DNA of 16,013 nt from SCUS01 sp966211675 (lineage in GTDB: Bacteria > Myxococcota_A > Polyangia > Polyangiales > Ga0077539), in the NCBI GenBank assembly GCA_966211675.1, contig CBIHPK010000179.1, positions 1 through 16,013 on the forward strand, given 5' to 3'. The position numbers and the translations under genes are program-made. The notes under the pieces are model-generated. The model searched no databases and was not told the DNA's origin. It saw only the letters and a list, made by a program, of their open reading frames with translations. Positions 6,318 to 14,028 of the stretch are shown here, piece by piece; the first letter of the stretch is position 1; every line of letters starts with the position of its first letter.

Positions 6318-9046
6318 GCGCCGGGGCTCCCAACGAGGCCGCGATCGAGGCGGAGTGGAGCCGCTGGCTGATCGATCGCAACCGCCGCGCGGCCCGCACC
6401 GTGCTGCTCCTCGTCGGGGTCTTCTATCCCCTCTTCGGCGTGCTCGACTACGTGGTCGCGCGCGAGCACCTCTACATCCTCTACCCCAGCCGCGCGCTGG
6501 TCACGGCCATCACCATCGCGATGTTCGTGGCCACCCGCCGGCCCATCTTCGAGCGCCACGCCGCGCAGCTCACGCAGATCTACATGCTCTGCGTCGGCGC
6601 CGGCATCGGCGTGATGGTGTTCGTGCTCGGCGGGTACAGCTCCGTGTACTACGCCGGGCTCAACCTCGCGATGATCACCGCGGGCCTGCTCTTCATGTGG
6701 CCCGCGCGCATCGCCGTGCCCTACCACGTCGCGATCGTCCTCATGTTCCTGGTGCCCAACGCGTTCATCGCGAGCGGCCGCCAGGTGAGCGACGCGATCA
6801 CCAACATGTTCTTCCTGGTGACCACCGCGACCATCGTGAGCGCCGCGCAGGTCTTCGCCTTCCGCGGCGCCTACGAGCAGGTGGTCAACCAGCTCAAGCT
6901 CCAGAGCGCCACGGAGAGCCTCGGCCGCGCGCACGAGGAGCTGAAGCGCCTCGACCGCTTCAAGTCGCACTTCTTCGCCAACATCACCCACGAGCTCAAG
7001 ACCCCGCTGGCGATGATCCTGTCGCCGGTCGAGCTGATGATCGACGGCGAGATGGGCGCCATCTCCGAGGCGCAGCGCATGACCCTGCGCACGGTGTTCC
7101 GCAACGGGGTCAAGCTGCTGCGCCTCATCGAGGACCTGCTCGACCTGTCGCGCCTGGAGGAGTCGCGGCTGCGGCTGCGCGTCGACGAGCACGACCTCGT
7201 GACCTTCCTCCGCTCGCTCGTCTCCCAGGTGCTCGCCCTCACGCAGCGCAAGAACATCGAGATCACCTTCGACGCCGACGCGGAGGCGGTGCTCGCCTTC
7301 TGCGACCTCGACCGGCTGGAGCGCGTGTTCATCAACGTGCTCTCCAACGCCGCGAAGTTCACCCCGCCCGGCGGCCACATCTGGGTGCGCGTCACCCACG
7401 ACGAGCACACCGCCATCATCGGCGTCGAGGACGACGGCCCGGGCTTCGCGCCGGACATGGCCGAGCGGCTCTTCGAGCGCTTCTTCCAGGTCGAGATGGC
7501 CGGCTCGCGGCGGCACGGCGGCGCGGGCATCGGCCTCGCCCTCGCGCGCGAGCTCGTGCACCTGCACGGCGGCGAGATCCGGGCGTTCAGCGAGCCCGGC
7601 AAGGGCGCCCTCTTCACCGTCACCCTGCCGCGGGACCGCGAGCACTTCCGCGACGAGGTGCTCGACCAGCGACCCGGCGCGAGGGAGCTCGCGGACCTGC
7701 GGCGACGCGACGACCGCAGCGTGCAGGAGTGGACGGTGCAGGTCTCCACGCGCCCGGAGTTCAAGCTCCTGGACGTGGCCGAGGTGACCGAGCGTCGGGT
7801 GGTCGAGCGCGACCCGGGCGAGCGGGCCCACGCGCGCACGGTGCTGGTCATCGAGGACACGCCGGACGTGATCCGGCTGCTGCACTCGGTGCTGCGGCAG
7901 CACTTCCGGGTGCTCGCCACGACGCACGCCCTGCAGGGCCTGGAGGTCGCGCAGCGCGAGCTGCCGGACCTGGTGATCACGGACCTGATGATGCCCGACA
8001 TCGACGGGCTGGAGTTCATCCGGCGCTTCCGCGCGGACCCGCGCTTCAAGCACACGCCGGTGCTGATGCTCACCGCGCGCGGCGACCTCGACGACCGGCT
8101 GAAGGGCATCGAGACCGGCGCCTCGGCGTACATGACCAAGCCCTTCGCGCCGCGCGAGCTGCTCTCGACGGTGCGCTCGCTGCTCGACCTGCAGGACGCC
8201 ACGGCGGACATGGTGCTCGCGCAGCAGATGGACTCGCTGGAGGTCGTCGCCGGGGGCATGGCGCACGAGATCAACAACCCGCTGAACTACATCTCCAACG
8301 CCCTGGCCCGCATCGAGTCGGACGTGAAGGAGATCCAGAAGCTCGCCATGGAGGCCGCCCCGGACGCGGACGCGCGGCAGGAGCGGATCGAGAAGCTCAA
8401 GACGCGGGCCGATCGGATGTTCCAGACGGCGCGGTCGGGCGTCGGGCGCATCCGGGAGACGGTGGACGTGATGCGGCGCTACAGCCGAGAGGGCTACTCG
8501 CGCGTGTCGCGAGGGCACGACGTCTTCGAGGCGGTGCGCGACGTGGTGCGCGTGGTGGTCCCGGCGATCGGGCGCGAGGTCGTGGTGGAGACGGAGTTCA
8601 GGGGCGACGGCACCATCGAGTGCGTGCCCGAGGAGCTGCACCAGGTCTTCACCAACCTTCTCCAGAACGCCATCGAGGCCGTCGAGGACCACACCGGCCG
8701 CGTGACCATCGAGGGCGATGGGGCCGCGGAGCACGTCACGCTCACCGTGCGCGACAACGGGCACGGCATCCCGAAGGACGACATCGCCCGGGTGTTCACG
8801 CCCTTCTTCACCAAGAAGGCCGCCGGCAAGGGGATGGGCATGGGCCTCACCATCACCTGGCGAGTGGTGCACGCCCTCGGCGGATCCATCGTGGTGCGCA
8901 GCGACGAGGGCGCCGGGGCGGAGTTCGTGGTGCGCCTGCCGCGCGTCGCGGGCGCGCTGCGAGACACCCAGCGCCCAGCGCCCCTCGACAGCACGGCGCC
9001 CCCTCCCTCGCCCGCGATCTCCGGGGTCGAGGCGATCAGCGCGTAG
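6314..9046 (+). CDS. Hybrid membrane histidine kinase, 6TM-HK-REC-HK (PhcS/PhcR-like fusion architecture)
   Basis: 910-residue sensor protein. Six predicted membrane helices (about 29-48, 56-74, 88-106, 111-130, 134-153, 161-184) with very short loops and no periplasmic domain. Kinase 1: HisKA H226 in ITHELKTP, N-box N345, DDGPGF (373-378), HGGAGIGLAL (401-410). A linker (440-505) leads to a receiver with E514/D515, phospho-acceptor D557 in ITDLMMPDIDG, T587 and K609. Kinase 2: H651 in MAHEINNPLNYI, N785, DNGHGIP (814-820), GKGMGMGL (838-845). A Pro-rich tail follows (885-910). All phosphotransfer residues are intact. The GTG at 6314 overlaps the methyltransferase stop by four bases. In Ralstonia Phc signalling, PhcS is a membrane kinase and PhcR a receiver with a C-terminal kinase-like domain; this protein has that combined order. 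The compact six-helix input also resembles CqsS/LqsS-type sensors of hydrophobic autoinducers. The output partner is not in the window. Confidence 0.93.
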   Translation: MSAGAPNEAAIEAEWSRWLIDRNRRAARTVLLLVGVFYPLFGVLDYVVAREHLYILYPSRALVTAITIAMFVATRRPIFERHAAQLTQIYMLCVGAGIGVMVFVLGGYSSVYYAGLNLAMITAGLLFMWPARIAVPYHVAIVLMFLVPNAFIASGRQVSDAITNMFFLVTTATIVSAAQVFAFRGAYEQVVNQLKLQSATESLGRAHEELKRLDRFKSHFFANITHELKTPLAMILSPVELMIDGEMGAISEAQRMTLRTVFRNGVKLLRLIEDLLDLSRLEESRLRLRVDEHDLVTFLRSLVSQVLALTQRKNIEITFDADAEAVLAFCDLDRLERVFINVLSNAAKFTPPGGHIWVRVTHDEHTAIIGVEDDGPGFAPDMAERLFERFFQVEMAGSRRHGGAGIGLALARELVHLHGGEIRAFSEPGKGALFTVTLPRDREHFRDEVLDQRPGARELADLRRRDDRSVQEWTVQVSTRPEFKLLDVAEVTERRVVERDPGERAHARTVLVIEDTPDVIRLLHSVLRQHFRVLATTHALQGLEVAQRELPDLVITDLMMPDIDGLEFIRRFRADPRFKHTPVLMLTARGDLDDRLKGIETGASAYMTKPFAPRELLSTVRSLLDLQDATADMVLAQQMDSLEVVAGGMAHEINNPLNYISNALARIESDVKEIQKLAMEAAPDADARQERIEKLKTRADRMFQTARSGVGRIRETVDVMRRYSREGYSRVSRGHDVFEAVRDVVRVVVPAIGREVVVETEFRGDGTIECVPEELHQVFTNLLQNAIEAVEDHTGRVTIEGDGAAEHVTLTVRDNGHGIPKDDIARVFTPFFTKKAAGKGMGMGLTITWRVVHALGGSIVVRSDEGAGAEFVVRLPRVAGALRDTQRPAPLDSTAPPPSPAISGVEAISA

Positions 9047-9049
9047 CTC

Positions 9050-10180
9050 TCACAGCACCACGAGGTCGTCGCGGTGGATCACCTCGTCACCGTGCGGCGC
9101 GCCGAGCAGGTCGCCCACCTCGCGGGAGTTGCGCCCGCGGATGACCTCGAGCTCGGCGCTGGAGAAGGCCGAGAGGCCGCGAGCGAAGGGAGCCGCGGCG
9201 TCGGTGACGAGGTCCACCGGGTCGCCTCGGCGGAAGGTGCCGCGCACCTCCACGACCCCTGAGGGCAGCAGCGAGCGGCCGCCCTCCAGCACCGCGCGGC
9301 GGGCGCCCTCGTCCACCACCAGCGTGCCTCGACCGCGGAGCGTGTGGGCGATCCAGTGGGCCCTCGCGGACACGCGCTGCCCCGTCGGGAGGAAGACCGT
9401 CCCCACGTCGTCGCCTCGCATCAAGGCCGCGAGCACGCCGGGCTGCCTCCCCGGGGCGATGACCGCGGTGGCGCCCGCGGCGGTGGCGGCCCTCGCGGCC
9501 CTCAGCTTGGTGACCATCCCCCCCTTGCCGCCGCCGGAGACGTCCGTGCGGACGAAGCGGTCGACGCTGCGATCGCCGCCTGCGACCACCGGCACCCGGC
9601 GGTCACCGTCGAGCAGCCCCGGGGCGACGGAGAGCATCACCAGGAGCTCGGCTCCGAGGAGGTTGGCCACCTGCGCGGAGAGCGAGTCGTTGTCGCCGAA
9701 GGCGATCTCCTCGACGCTCACGGTGTCGTTCTCGTTGATGACGGGGATGGCGCCGCGGGAGAGCAGCGCGTCGAGCGCGCCGCGAGCGTTGAGGTAGCGC
9801 GCCCGCTCGGCGAAGTCCGAGTGCGTGAGCAGCACCTGGGCGGCCACCCGGCTGCGACGCGCGAAGACCTCGGACCAGAGCCGGATGAGGAGCCCCTGCC
9901 CCGCGGCGGCGCAGGCCTGGAGCTGGTCCATCCGTCGGGGGCGGGCGGTGAAGCCGAGGGCCTCGACGCCGAGCGCGATGGCCCCGGAGGAGACGAGCGT
10001 CACCCGGCGGCTTGGGCTCTCCGCGAGGTCGACGAGCTCGTTGGCGAGGGACTCGAGCACCGTGCGGTCGATGGCTCCGCGGGGGTCGGTGAGCACCCCG
10101 GTGCCGATCTTCACGACGATGGTGCGGGCGCGGCGGAGGGGGGTCAGTCGGTCGAGCGAGGCGGGGTCGACGGTGGCCAT
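9050..10180 (-). CDS. proB: Glutamate 5-kinase
   Basis: 376-residue glutamate 5-kinase, the ATP-dependent first step from glutamate to proline. The amino-acid-kinase domain (about 17-270) shows VVKIGTG (22-28), VSSGAIALG (63-71), INENDTV (148-154), FGDND (161-165) and SGGGKGGMVTK (205-215). A C-terminal PUA domain (about 276-354, GTLVVDEGARRAVLEGGRSL onwards) completes the usual two-domain bacterial form. One oddity: the ATP-contacting T/S-D pair, normally in a LLTDxxGLYxxDP-like segment, reads LSVAPGLLDGD (183-193), so the Asp is Val. ATG at 10178-10180, just before the first strand; the same frame is open upstream only as a shadow of the next gene. No strong Shine-Dalgarno. It lies 65 bases downstream of the YhhN-like gene on the same strand and stops 3 bases from the convergent kinase gene. 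No proA is adjacent. Confidence 0.95.
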   Translation of the reverse strand: MATVDPASLDRLTPLRRARTIVVKIGTGVLTDPRGAIDRTVLESLANELVDLAESPSRRVTLVSSGAIALGVEALGFTARPRRMDQLQACAAAGQGLLIRLWSEVFARRSRVAAQVLLTHSDFAERARYLNARGALDALLSRGAIPVINENDTVSVEEIAFGDNDSLSAQVANLLGAELLVMLSVAPGLLDGDRRVPVVAGGDRSVDRFVRTDVSGGGKGGMVTKLRAARAATAAGATAVIAPGRQPGVLAALMRGDDVGTVFLPTGQRVSARAHWIAHTLRGRGTLVVDEGARRAVLEGGRSLLPSGVVEVRGTFRRGDPVDLVTDAAAPFARGLSAFSSAELEVIRGRNSREVGDLLGAPHGDEVIHRDDLVVL

Positions 10181-10245
10181 GGGCGGTGGAGCGCGGGAGT
10201 ACCAAATCGCGCGGAGCCGGACCAGCCGTTGCGAAGGCGCGACGG

Positions 10246-10992
10246 TCAGGCCGCAGCGCAGGACTCCGCCATCGCCCCGCGGGCGATCAGGTACTGAGCG
10301 AGGTAGTAGGTGATGAAGCCCGGGTAGAGCAGCGCCTCGGTCGCGTAGAGGTCGCCCGGGTGCGCCCTCGGCAGCAGGAACTGGTTGAGCGGGATGATCG
10401 CGTCGCTCGCGACGAAGACCAGCGCGCCGAGCGCCAGCACTCGCGACCCCCGGCGCAGCACGGCCACGCCCGCCATGCCGATGAGCAGCGGCATGTACGC
10501 GAGCAGCGCGGGCGCGACCGGCACCATCCTCGGCGGGTCGACGTGGATCCACCCGATGGAGCGCACGGGCTGCAACGGATTGACCCACGCGATGACGCCG
10601 CCGTAGCTGAGGCCGAAGGCCGCGAGGCCGGTGACCAGGCCTCGGCGGGCGGGGCTCGCGGACCATCCCGTGCGGCGCAATCCCGCGATGTAGAAGGCGT
10701 GGCCGAAGAGGAAGGCGAGCACTCCGAACACGGCGAGGTCGGGGTCGAAGGTGCTGAGGAAGTAGTCGCCGAAGGCGCCCGCGAGGAGCCCGCACGCGAT
10801 GGTGACGCCGAAGGCCGGTCGGGTGCCCGGCAGCGCCCCGAGGGCCAGCACCACCGTCGGCGCCATGCGCACGAAGCCGAGGCCCGGAAAGACCCCCATC
10901 GGGATCAGCCCGACGCTGATCGCGGCCAGCAGCCCGTAGACGAGGTCGAGGCGGGGGTTGCGACCGCGGCCCGAGGCGAGTTCTTCCAGCAC
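10246..10992 (-). CDS. YhhN/TMEM86 family integral membrane protein (lysoplasmalogenase-like)
   Basis: 248 residues from the GTG at 10990-10992, almost entirely hydrophobic, about eight membrane helices. Family signatures: FGDYFL with D76, LFGHAFYIAG with H98, VFVASDAIIPLNQF with D197, and YPGFITYYLAQYLIARG near the end (YYLAQ 229-233). Animal TMEM86 proteins of this family hydrolyse the vinyl-ether bond of lysoplasmalogens; bacterial YhhN function is less clear. Some myxobacteria make plasmalogens, so a role in ether-lipid turnover is plausible but inferred. The frame stays open to a GTG at 11082 (278 aa), but those 30 extra codons use A/T third bases far more often than the rest of the gene and would leave 20 bases to the divergent SNF2 gene, so I prefer the shorter form. 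Probably co-transcribed with proB downstream. Confidence 0.82.
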   Translation of the reverse strand: MLEELASGRGRNPRLDLVYGLLAAISVGLIPMGVFPGLGFVRMAPTVVLALGALPGTRPAFGVTIACGLLAGAFGDYFLSTFDPDLAVFGVLAFLFGHAFYIAGLRRTGWSASPARRGLVTGLAAFGLSYGGVIAWVNPLQPVRSIGWIHVDPPRMVPVAPALLAYMPLLIGMAGVAVLRRGSRVLALGALVFVASDAIIPLNQFLLPRAHPGDLYATEALLYPGFITYYLAQYLIARGAMAESCAAA

Positions 10993-11102
10993 GGGGGGCG
11001 AGACTACCCGAGGGACTCCTATCGCGGATTGCGCGCTCGTCGCGGCGATGACAGAAGTCCCGCGGCCAATGCCCTCCTTCACCCTCCGCGGCGCCTGATC
11101 CG
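10993..11102. promoter_or_regulatory. Divergent promoter region between YhhN-like and SNF2 genes
   Basis: This stretch of 110 bases separates the preferred divergent starts and must contain promoters for both directions. It is less GC-biased than the genes around it (for example ctatcgcggattgc near 11019). I see no confident promoter boxes, operator or ribosome binding site; an AGGAG (complement of 11016-11020) lies about 23 bases before the YhhN GTG, too far for a normal ribosome site. Confidence 0.4.
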
Positions 11103-14024
11103 ATGCCCTTCTCCCTCGCCTCGCTCCAGGCCCTGCTCGCCAACGTCCGGCGGCGCTCCCCCTCGATGCGCCTCGCCCAGGCCGCCGAGCTCGCCCGCAC
11201 CGGCAACGTGCTCTCGCAGCGGGAGACCGACGACGAGGCGATGCTGCTGGTGCAGGTGCCGGGGTGGTCGGTCCCGGCGACGGCGATGCTCTATCCCGAG
11301 GAGGGGGAGTGGGCCTGCGACTGCGGCGGAGCGGACCCCTGCGCCCACGTCGTCGCGGCCGCCGCGGCGCTGGAGGCGGCGAGGCGCACGGGGGTCGCTC
11401 TGCCCTCGGCGGTGAGCGTGCAGGCGAGGCTGCGCTACGCGTTGACCGCGACGCGCGAGGGCCTTCGGGTGGCCCGCTCCATCGCCGGTCCAGAAGGAGA
11501 CGAGCGGCCCCTCGATGGGGCGCTCGCGGACGCCGGGGTGGCGATCTCGACCAGCGACGCGGACCTCGCGATCGACCGGCTCTGCGACCTGAAGCGGGGC
11601 GGGCTCGTGGCCGCGAGCGACGTCCCCGCGCTGCTGTCCGCCCTCTCGTCCTGCGAAGACGTGCGGCTCGACGGCCGGGCGGTGAGGGTCTCGACCGAGG
11701 AGGTGCTCCCGAGGGCCTGGGTGGAGGACCACCCCAAGGGCTACGCGCTTCGCATCGAGCGCGACCCGGCGGTGACCGCTCTGGTGGCGCCGGGGGTCGC
11801 GGACACGGGCGGCGTCCTCCGCCCGCTGGGCGCGACGGACCTCACCGGAGCGCAGTGGGAGAGGCTCCCGCGCACCCGGGTGTTCGCCTCGAGCGACGTC
11901 GCCGAGCTGGTGGTGAAGGCGCTGCCCGAGCTCTCCGCGAGGGTCCCCGTGGAGGTGCGCTCGAAGCGCCTCCCGCCGCTGGTGAAGGGGCTTCGGCCTC
12001 GCATCACCATGGACGTCACGCTGCTCTCGCACGCGCTTTCGGTGACCCCGTCGCTCACCTACGGCGATCCCCCCGTCGCTCGCATCGAGGACGGTCGCTT
12101 CGTGCATCTCCGAGGCGGTCTGCCGGTGCGGGACGAGGCCGCGGAGGTGCGAGAGGTCCATCGGCTTCGTGACGAGCTGGGCCTGGTCCCGGGGGTGCGC
12201 ACGGCCTACCGGGGGACCGACGCGGCGCGCTTCCTCGCGAAGCTCAAGGCGTGGTCGCCGGAGGGCGGCGGGGCCACGGCCTCGCTCTTCGGCACGGTCG
12301 CGGTCGCGCCGAAGCTCACGGTGCGGGACACGGGCTTCGACCTCTCCTTCGAGCTCCCGGGAGACGGCGACGGAGAGGGCGCCCCCGCGAGGCAGGCGGA
12401 CGCGGCGACGGTGATGCAGGCCTGGCGGGAGGGCCTGGACGTGGTCCCGCTCACCGACGGGACCTGGGCGCCGCTGCCCGTCGAGTGGCTCCGCGCTCAC
12501 GGTCATCGGGTGGCCGACCTGCTCGCCGCGCGCGACGACGACGGCGAGGTCACCCGCGCCGCGCTGCCCGCCCTCGCCCAGCTCTGCGAGGAGTTGGAGA
12601 CGCCCGCTCCGCCGAAGCTGCAGGGGCTGAGGGCGCTGGCGGAGGGCTTCGAGGCGATCCCGCCGGCGGTGATTCCGTCGGACCTCACGGCGACGCTCCG
12701 TCCCTATCAGCGACGCGGCGTGGACTGGCTGTGCTTCCTCCGCGACGCGCAGATGGGCGCAGTGCTGGCCGACGACATGGGCCTCGGCAAGACGCTGCAG
12801 ACGATCTGCGCGCTGCGAGGGCGGTCGCTGGTGGTCGCGCCCCGCAGCGTGCTGCACAACTGGGCCGACGAGGTGAGGCGCTTCCGGCCGGGGCTCTCGG
12901 TCGCGGTCTACCACGGCGCAGGGCGGGCCATCGATCGCCACGCGGACGTCACGCTCACCACCTACGCGGTGCTGCGCCTCGACGCCGGGGCGCTGGCCAG
13001 GGAGAGCTGGGACGCGGTCGTCCTCGACGAGGCGCAGGCGATCAAGAACCCCGACAGTCAGGCCGCGCGGGCGGCCTATCAGCTCCGCGGGAGCTTCCGC
13101 GTGGCGCTCTCCGGAACGCCCGTGGAGAACCGCCTCGAGGAGCTGTGGAGCCTGATGCACTTCGCCAACCCGGGGCTGCTTGGGGGGCGGAGCGACTTCG
13201 ACGAGCGCTACGCGAAGCCCGCCGCGGACGGCGACGGCACCGCCATGGCGAGGCTGCGGCAGCGGGTGGGGGCCTTCCTGCTGAGGCGCTTGAAGCGAGA
13301 GGTGGCGCCGGAGCTGCCGCCGAGGACGGAGGCGGTGCTGCACTGCGACCTCGACGAGCGCGAGCGCGAGGTCTACGACGCGGTGCGGGCGGCCTCGCAG
13401 CGCGACGTGGTGGAGGCGCTGCGCCAGGGCGGGAGCACGCTGCTGGCGCTGGAGGCGCTGCTGCGGCTGCGGCAGGCGGCGTGTCACAGCGGCCTGGTCC
13501 CGGGGCAGAGCGCGGACTCGTCGTCGAAGGTGACCTGCCTCGTGGACGCGCTGGAGTCCGCCGCCGCAGACGGTCACAAGGCCCTGGTCTTCTCCCAGTG
13601 GACCTCCCTGCTCGACCGGGTGGAGCCGCACCTGCAGGCCTCGGGCATCGGCTTCACGAGGCTCGACGGCGCCACGCGAGACCGGGCCGAGGTGGTGGGG
13701 CGCTTCCAGTCGGAGGACGGCCCGCCGGTGATGCTGGTGTCGCTCAAGGCGGGCGGCACGGGCATCAACCTCACCGCGGCGGATCACGTCTTCCTCCTCG
13801 ACCCCTGGTGGAACCCCGCCGTCGAGGACCAGGCCGCGGACCGGGCGCACCGCATCGGCCAGCAGCGCCCCGTGACCATCTATCGCATCGTGGCGAGCGA
13901 CACGGTCGAGGAGCGCATCGTGGCCCTCCAGGCCCGCAAGAGGGCGCTCGCCGAGGCGGCGCTGTCCGGCGGCGATCCGAGCGCCGCGCTCACCCGCGAC
14001 GACCTGCTCGCGCTCCTGGCGTAG
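11103..14024 (+). CDS. SWIM zinc-finger SNF2-family helicase/ATPase
   Basis: 973-residue Swi2/Snf2-type ATPase that should translocate on double-stranded DNA and remodel nucleoprotein complexes. N-terminal SWIM zinc finger: C72-x-C74-x5-C80-x-H82 (CDCGGADPCAH). Residues about 90-515 are a long accessory region without a motif I recognise. The ATPase core starts at LRPYQRRGVDWL (532-543): Walker A DDMGLGKT (557-564), DEAQ (642-645), SGTPVENRLEELWSL (670-684). The C-terminal helicase lobe has KALVFSQW (836-843), LVSLKAGGTGINLTAADHVFLLDPWWNP (from 878) and the arginine-finger motif QAADRAHRIGQ (910-920). All catalytic motifs are intact. SWIM-SNF2 proteins are widespread in bacteria; some act in transcription recycling (RapA-like) or in defence systems, but no defence partner lies beside it here. 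ATG at 11103 without a clear Shine-Dalgarno. It stops 4 bases from the convergent hydrolase. Confidence 0.95.
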   Translation: MPFSLASLQALLANVRRRSPSMRLAQAAELARTGNVLSQRETDDEAMLLVQVPGWSVPATAMLYPEEGEWACDCGGADPCAHVVAAAAALEAARRTGVALPSAVSVQARLRYALTATREGLRVARSIAGPEGDERPLDGALADAGVAISTSDADLAIDRLCDLKRGGLVAASDVPALLSALSSCEDVRLDGRAVRVSTEEVLPRAWVEDHPKGYALRIERDPAVTALVAPGVADTGGVLRPLGATDLTGAQWERLPRTRVFASSDVAELVVKALPELSARVPVEVRSKRLPPLVKGLRPRITMDVTLLSHALSVTPSLTYGDPPVARIEDGRFVHLRGGLPVRDEAAEVREVHRLRDELGLVPGVRTAYRGTDAARFLAKLKAWSPEGGGATASLFGTVAVAPKLTVRDTGFDLSFELPGDGDGEGAPARQADAATVMQAWREGLDVVPLTDGTWAPLPVEWLRAHGHRVADLLAARDDDGEVTRAALPALAQLCEELETPAPPKLQGLRALAEGFEAIPPAVIPSDLTATLRPYQRRGVDWLCFLRDAQMGAVLADDMGLGKTLQTICALRGRSLVVAPRSVLHNWADEVRRFRPGLSVAVYHGAGRAIDRHADVTLTTYAVLRLDAGALARESWDAVVLDEAQAIKNPDSQAARAAYQLRGSFRVALSGTPVENRLEELWSLMHFANPGLLGGRSDFDERYAKPAADGDGTAMARLRQRVGAFLLRRLKREVAPELPPRTEAVLHCDLDEREREVYDAVRAASQRDVVEALRQGGSTLLALEALLRLRQAACHSGLVPGQSADSSSKVTCLVDALESAAADGHKALVFSQWTSLLDRVEPHLQASGIGFTRLDGATRDRAEVVGRFQSEDGPPVMLVSLKAGGTGINLTAADHVFLLDPWWNPAVEDQAADRAHRIGQQRPVTIYRIVASDTVEERIVALQARKRALAEAALSGGDPSAALTRDDLLALLA

Positions 14025-14028
14025 GCGA

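Noticed and set aside
6227..8872. 881-residue minus-strand open frame opposite the sensor kinase
   Set aside because: His/Arg/Glu-rich shadow of a high-GC gene whose plus-strand product has full kinase motifs.
10993..11082. 30 extra N-terminal residues of the YhhN-like protein from a GTG at 11082
   Set aside because: Codon third positions are less GC-biased than in the gene body, and this start would leave only 20 bases to the divergent gene. Not excluded, only less likely.
10181..11206. Extension of the proB frame to 718 residues
   Set aside because: It overlaps the membrane-protein gene in another frame and adds only Arg/Gly/Pro-rich sequence; normal-length ProB starts at 10180.
11079..13850. 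923-residue minus-strand open frame opposite the SNF2 gene
   Set aside because: Arg/His/Gln-rich with no domain; the plus-strand frame has all SNF2 motifs.
11103..14024. SNF2 protein as part of a DISARM-like or other defence system
   Set aside because: No methyltransferase, phospholipase D, DUF1998 or nuclease gene lies beside it; neighbours are a membrane protein and a hydrolase.
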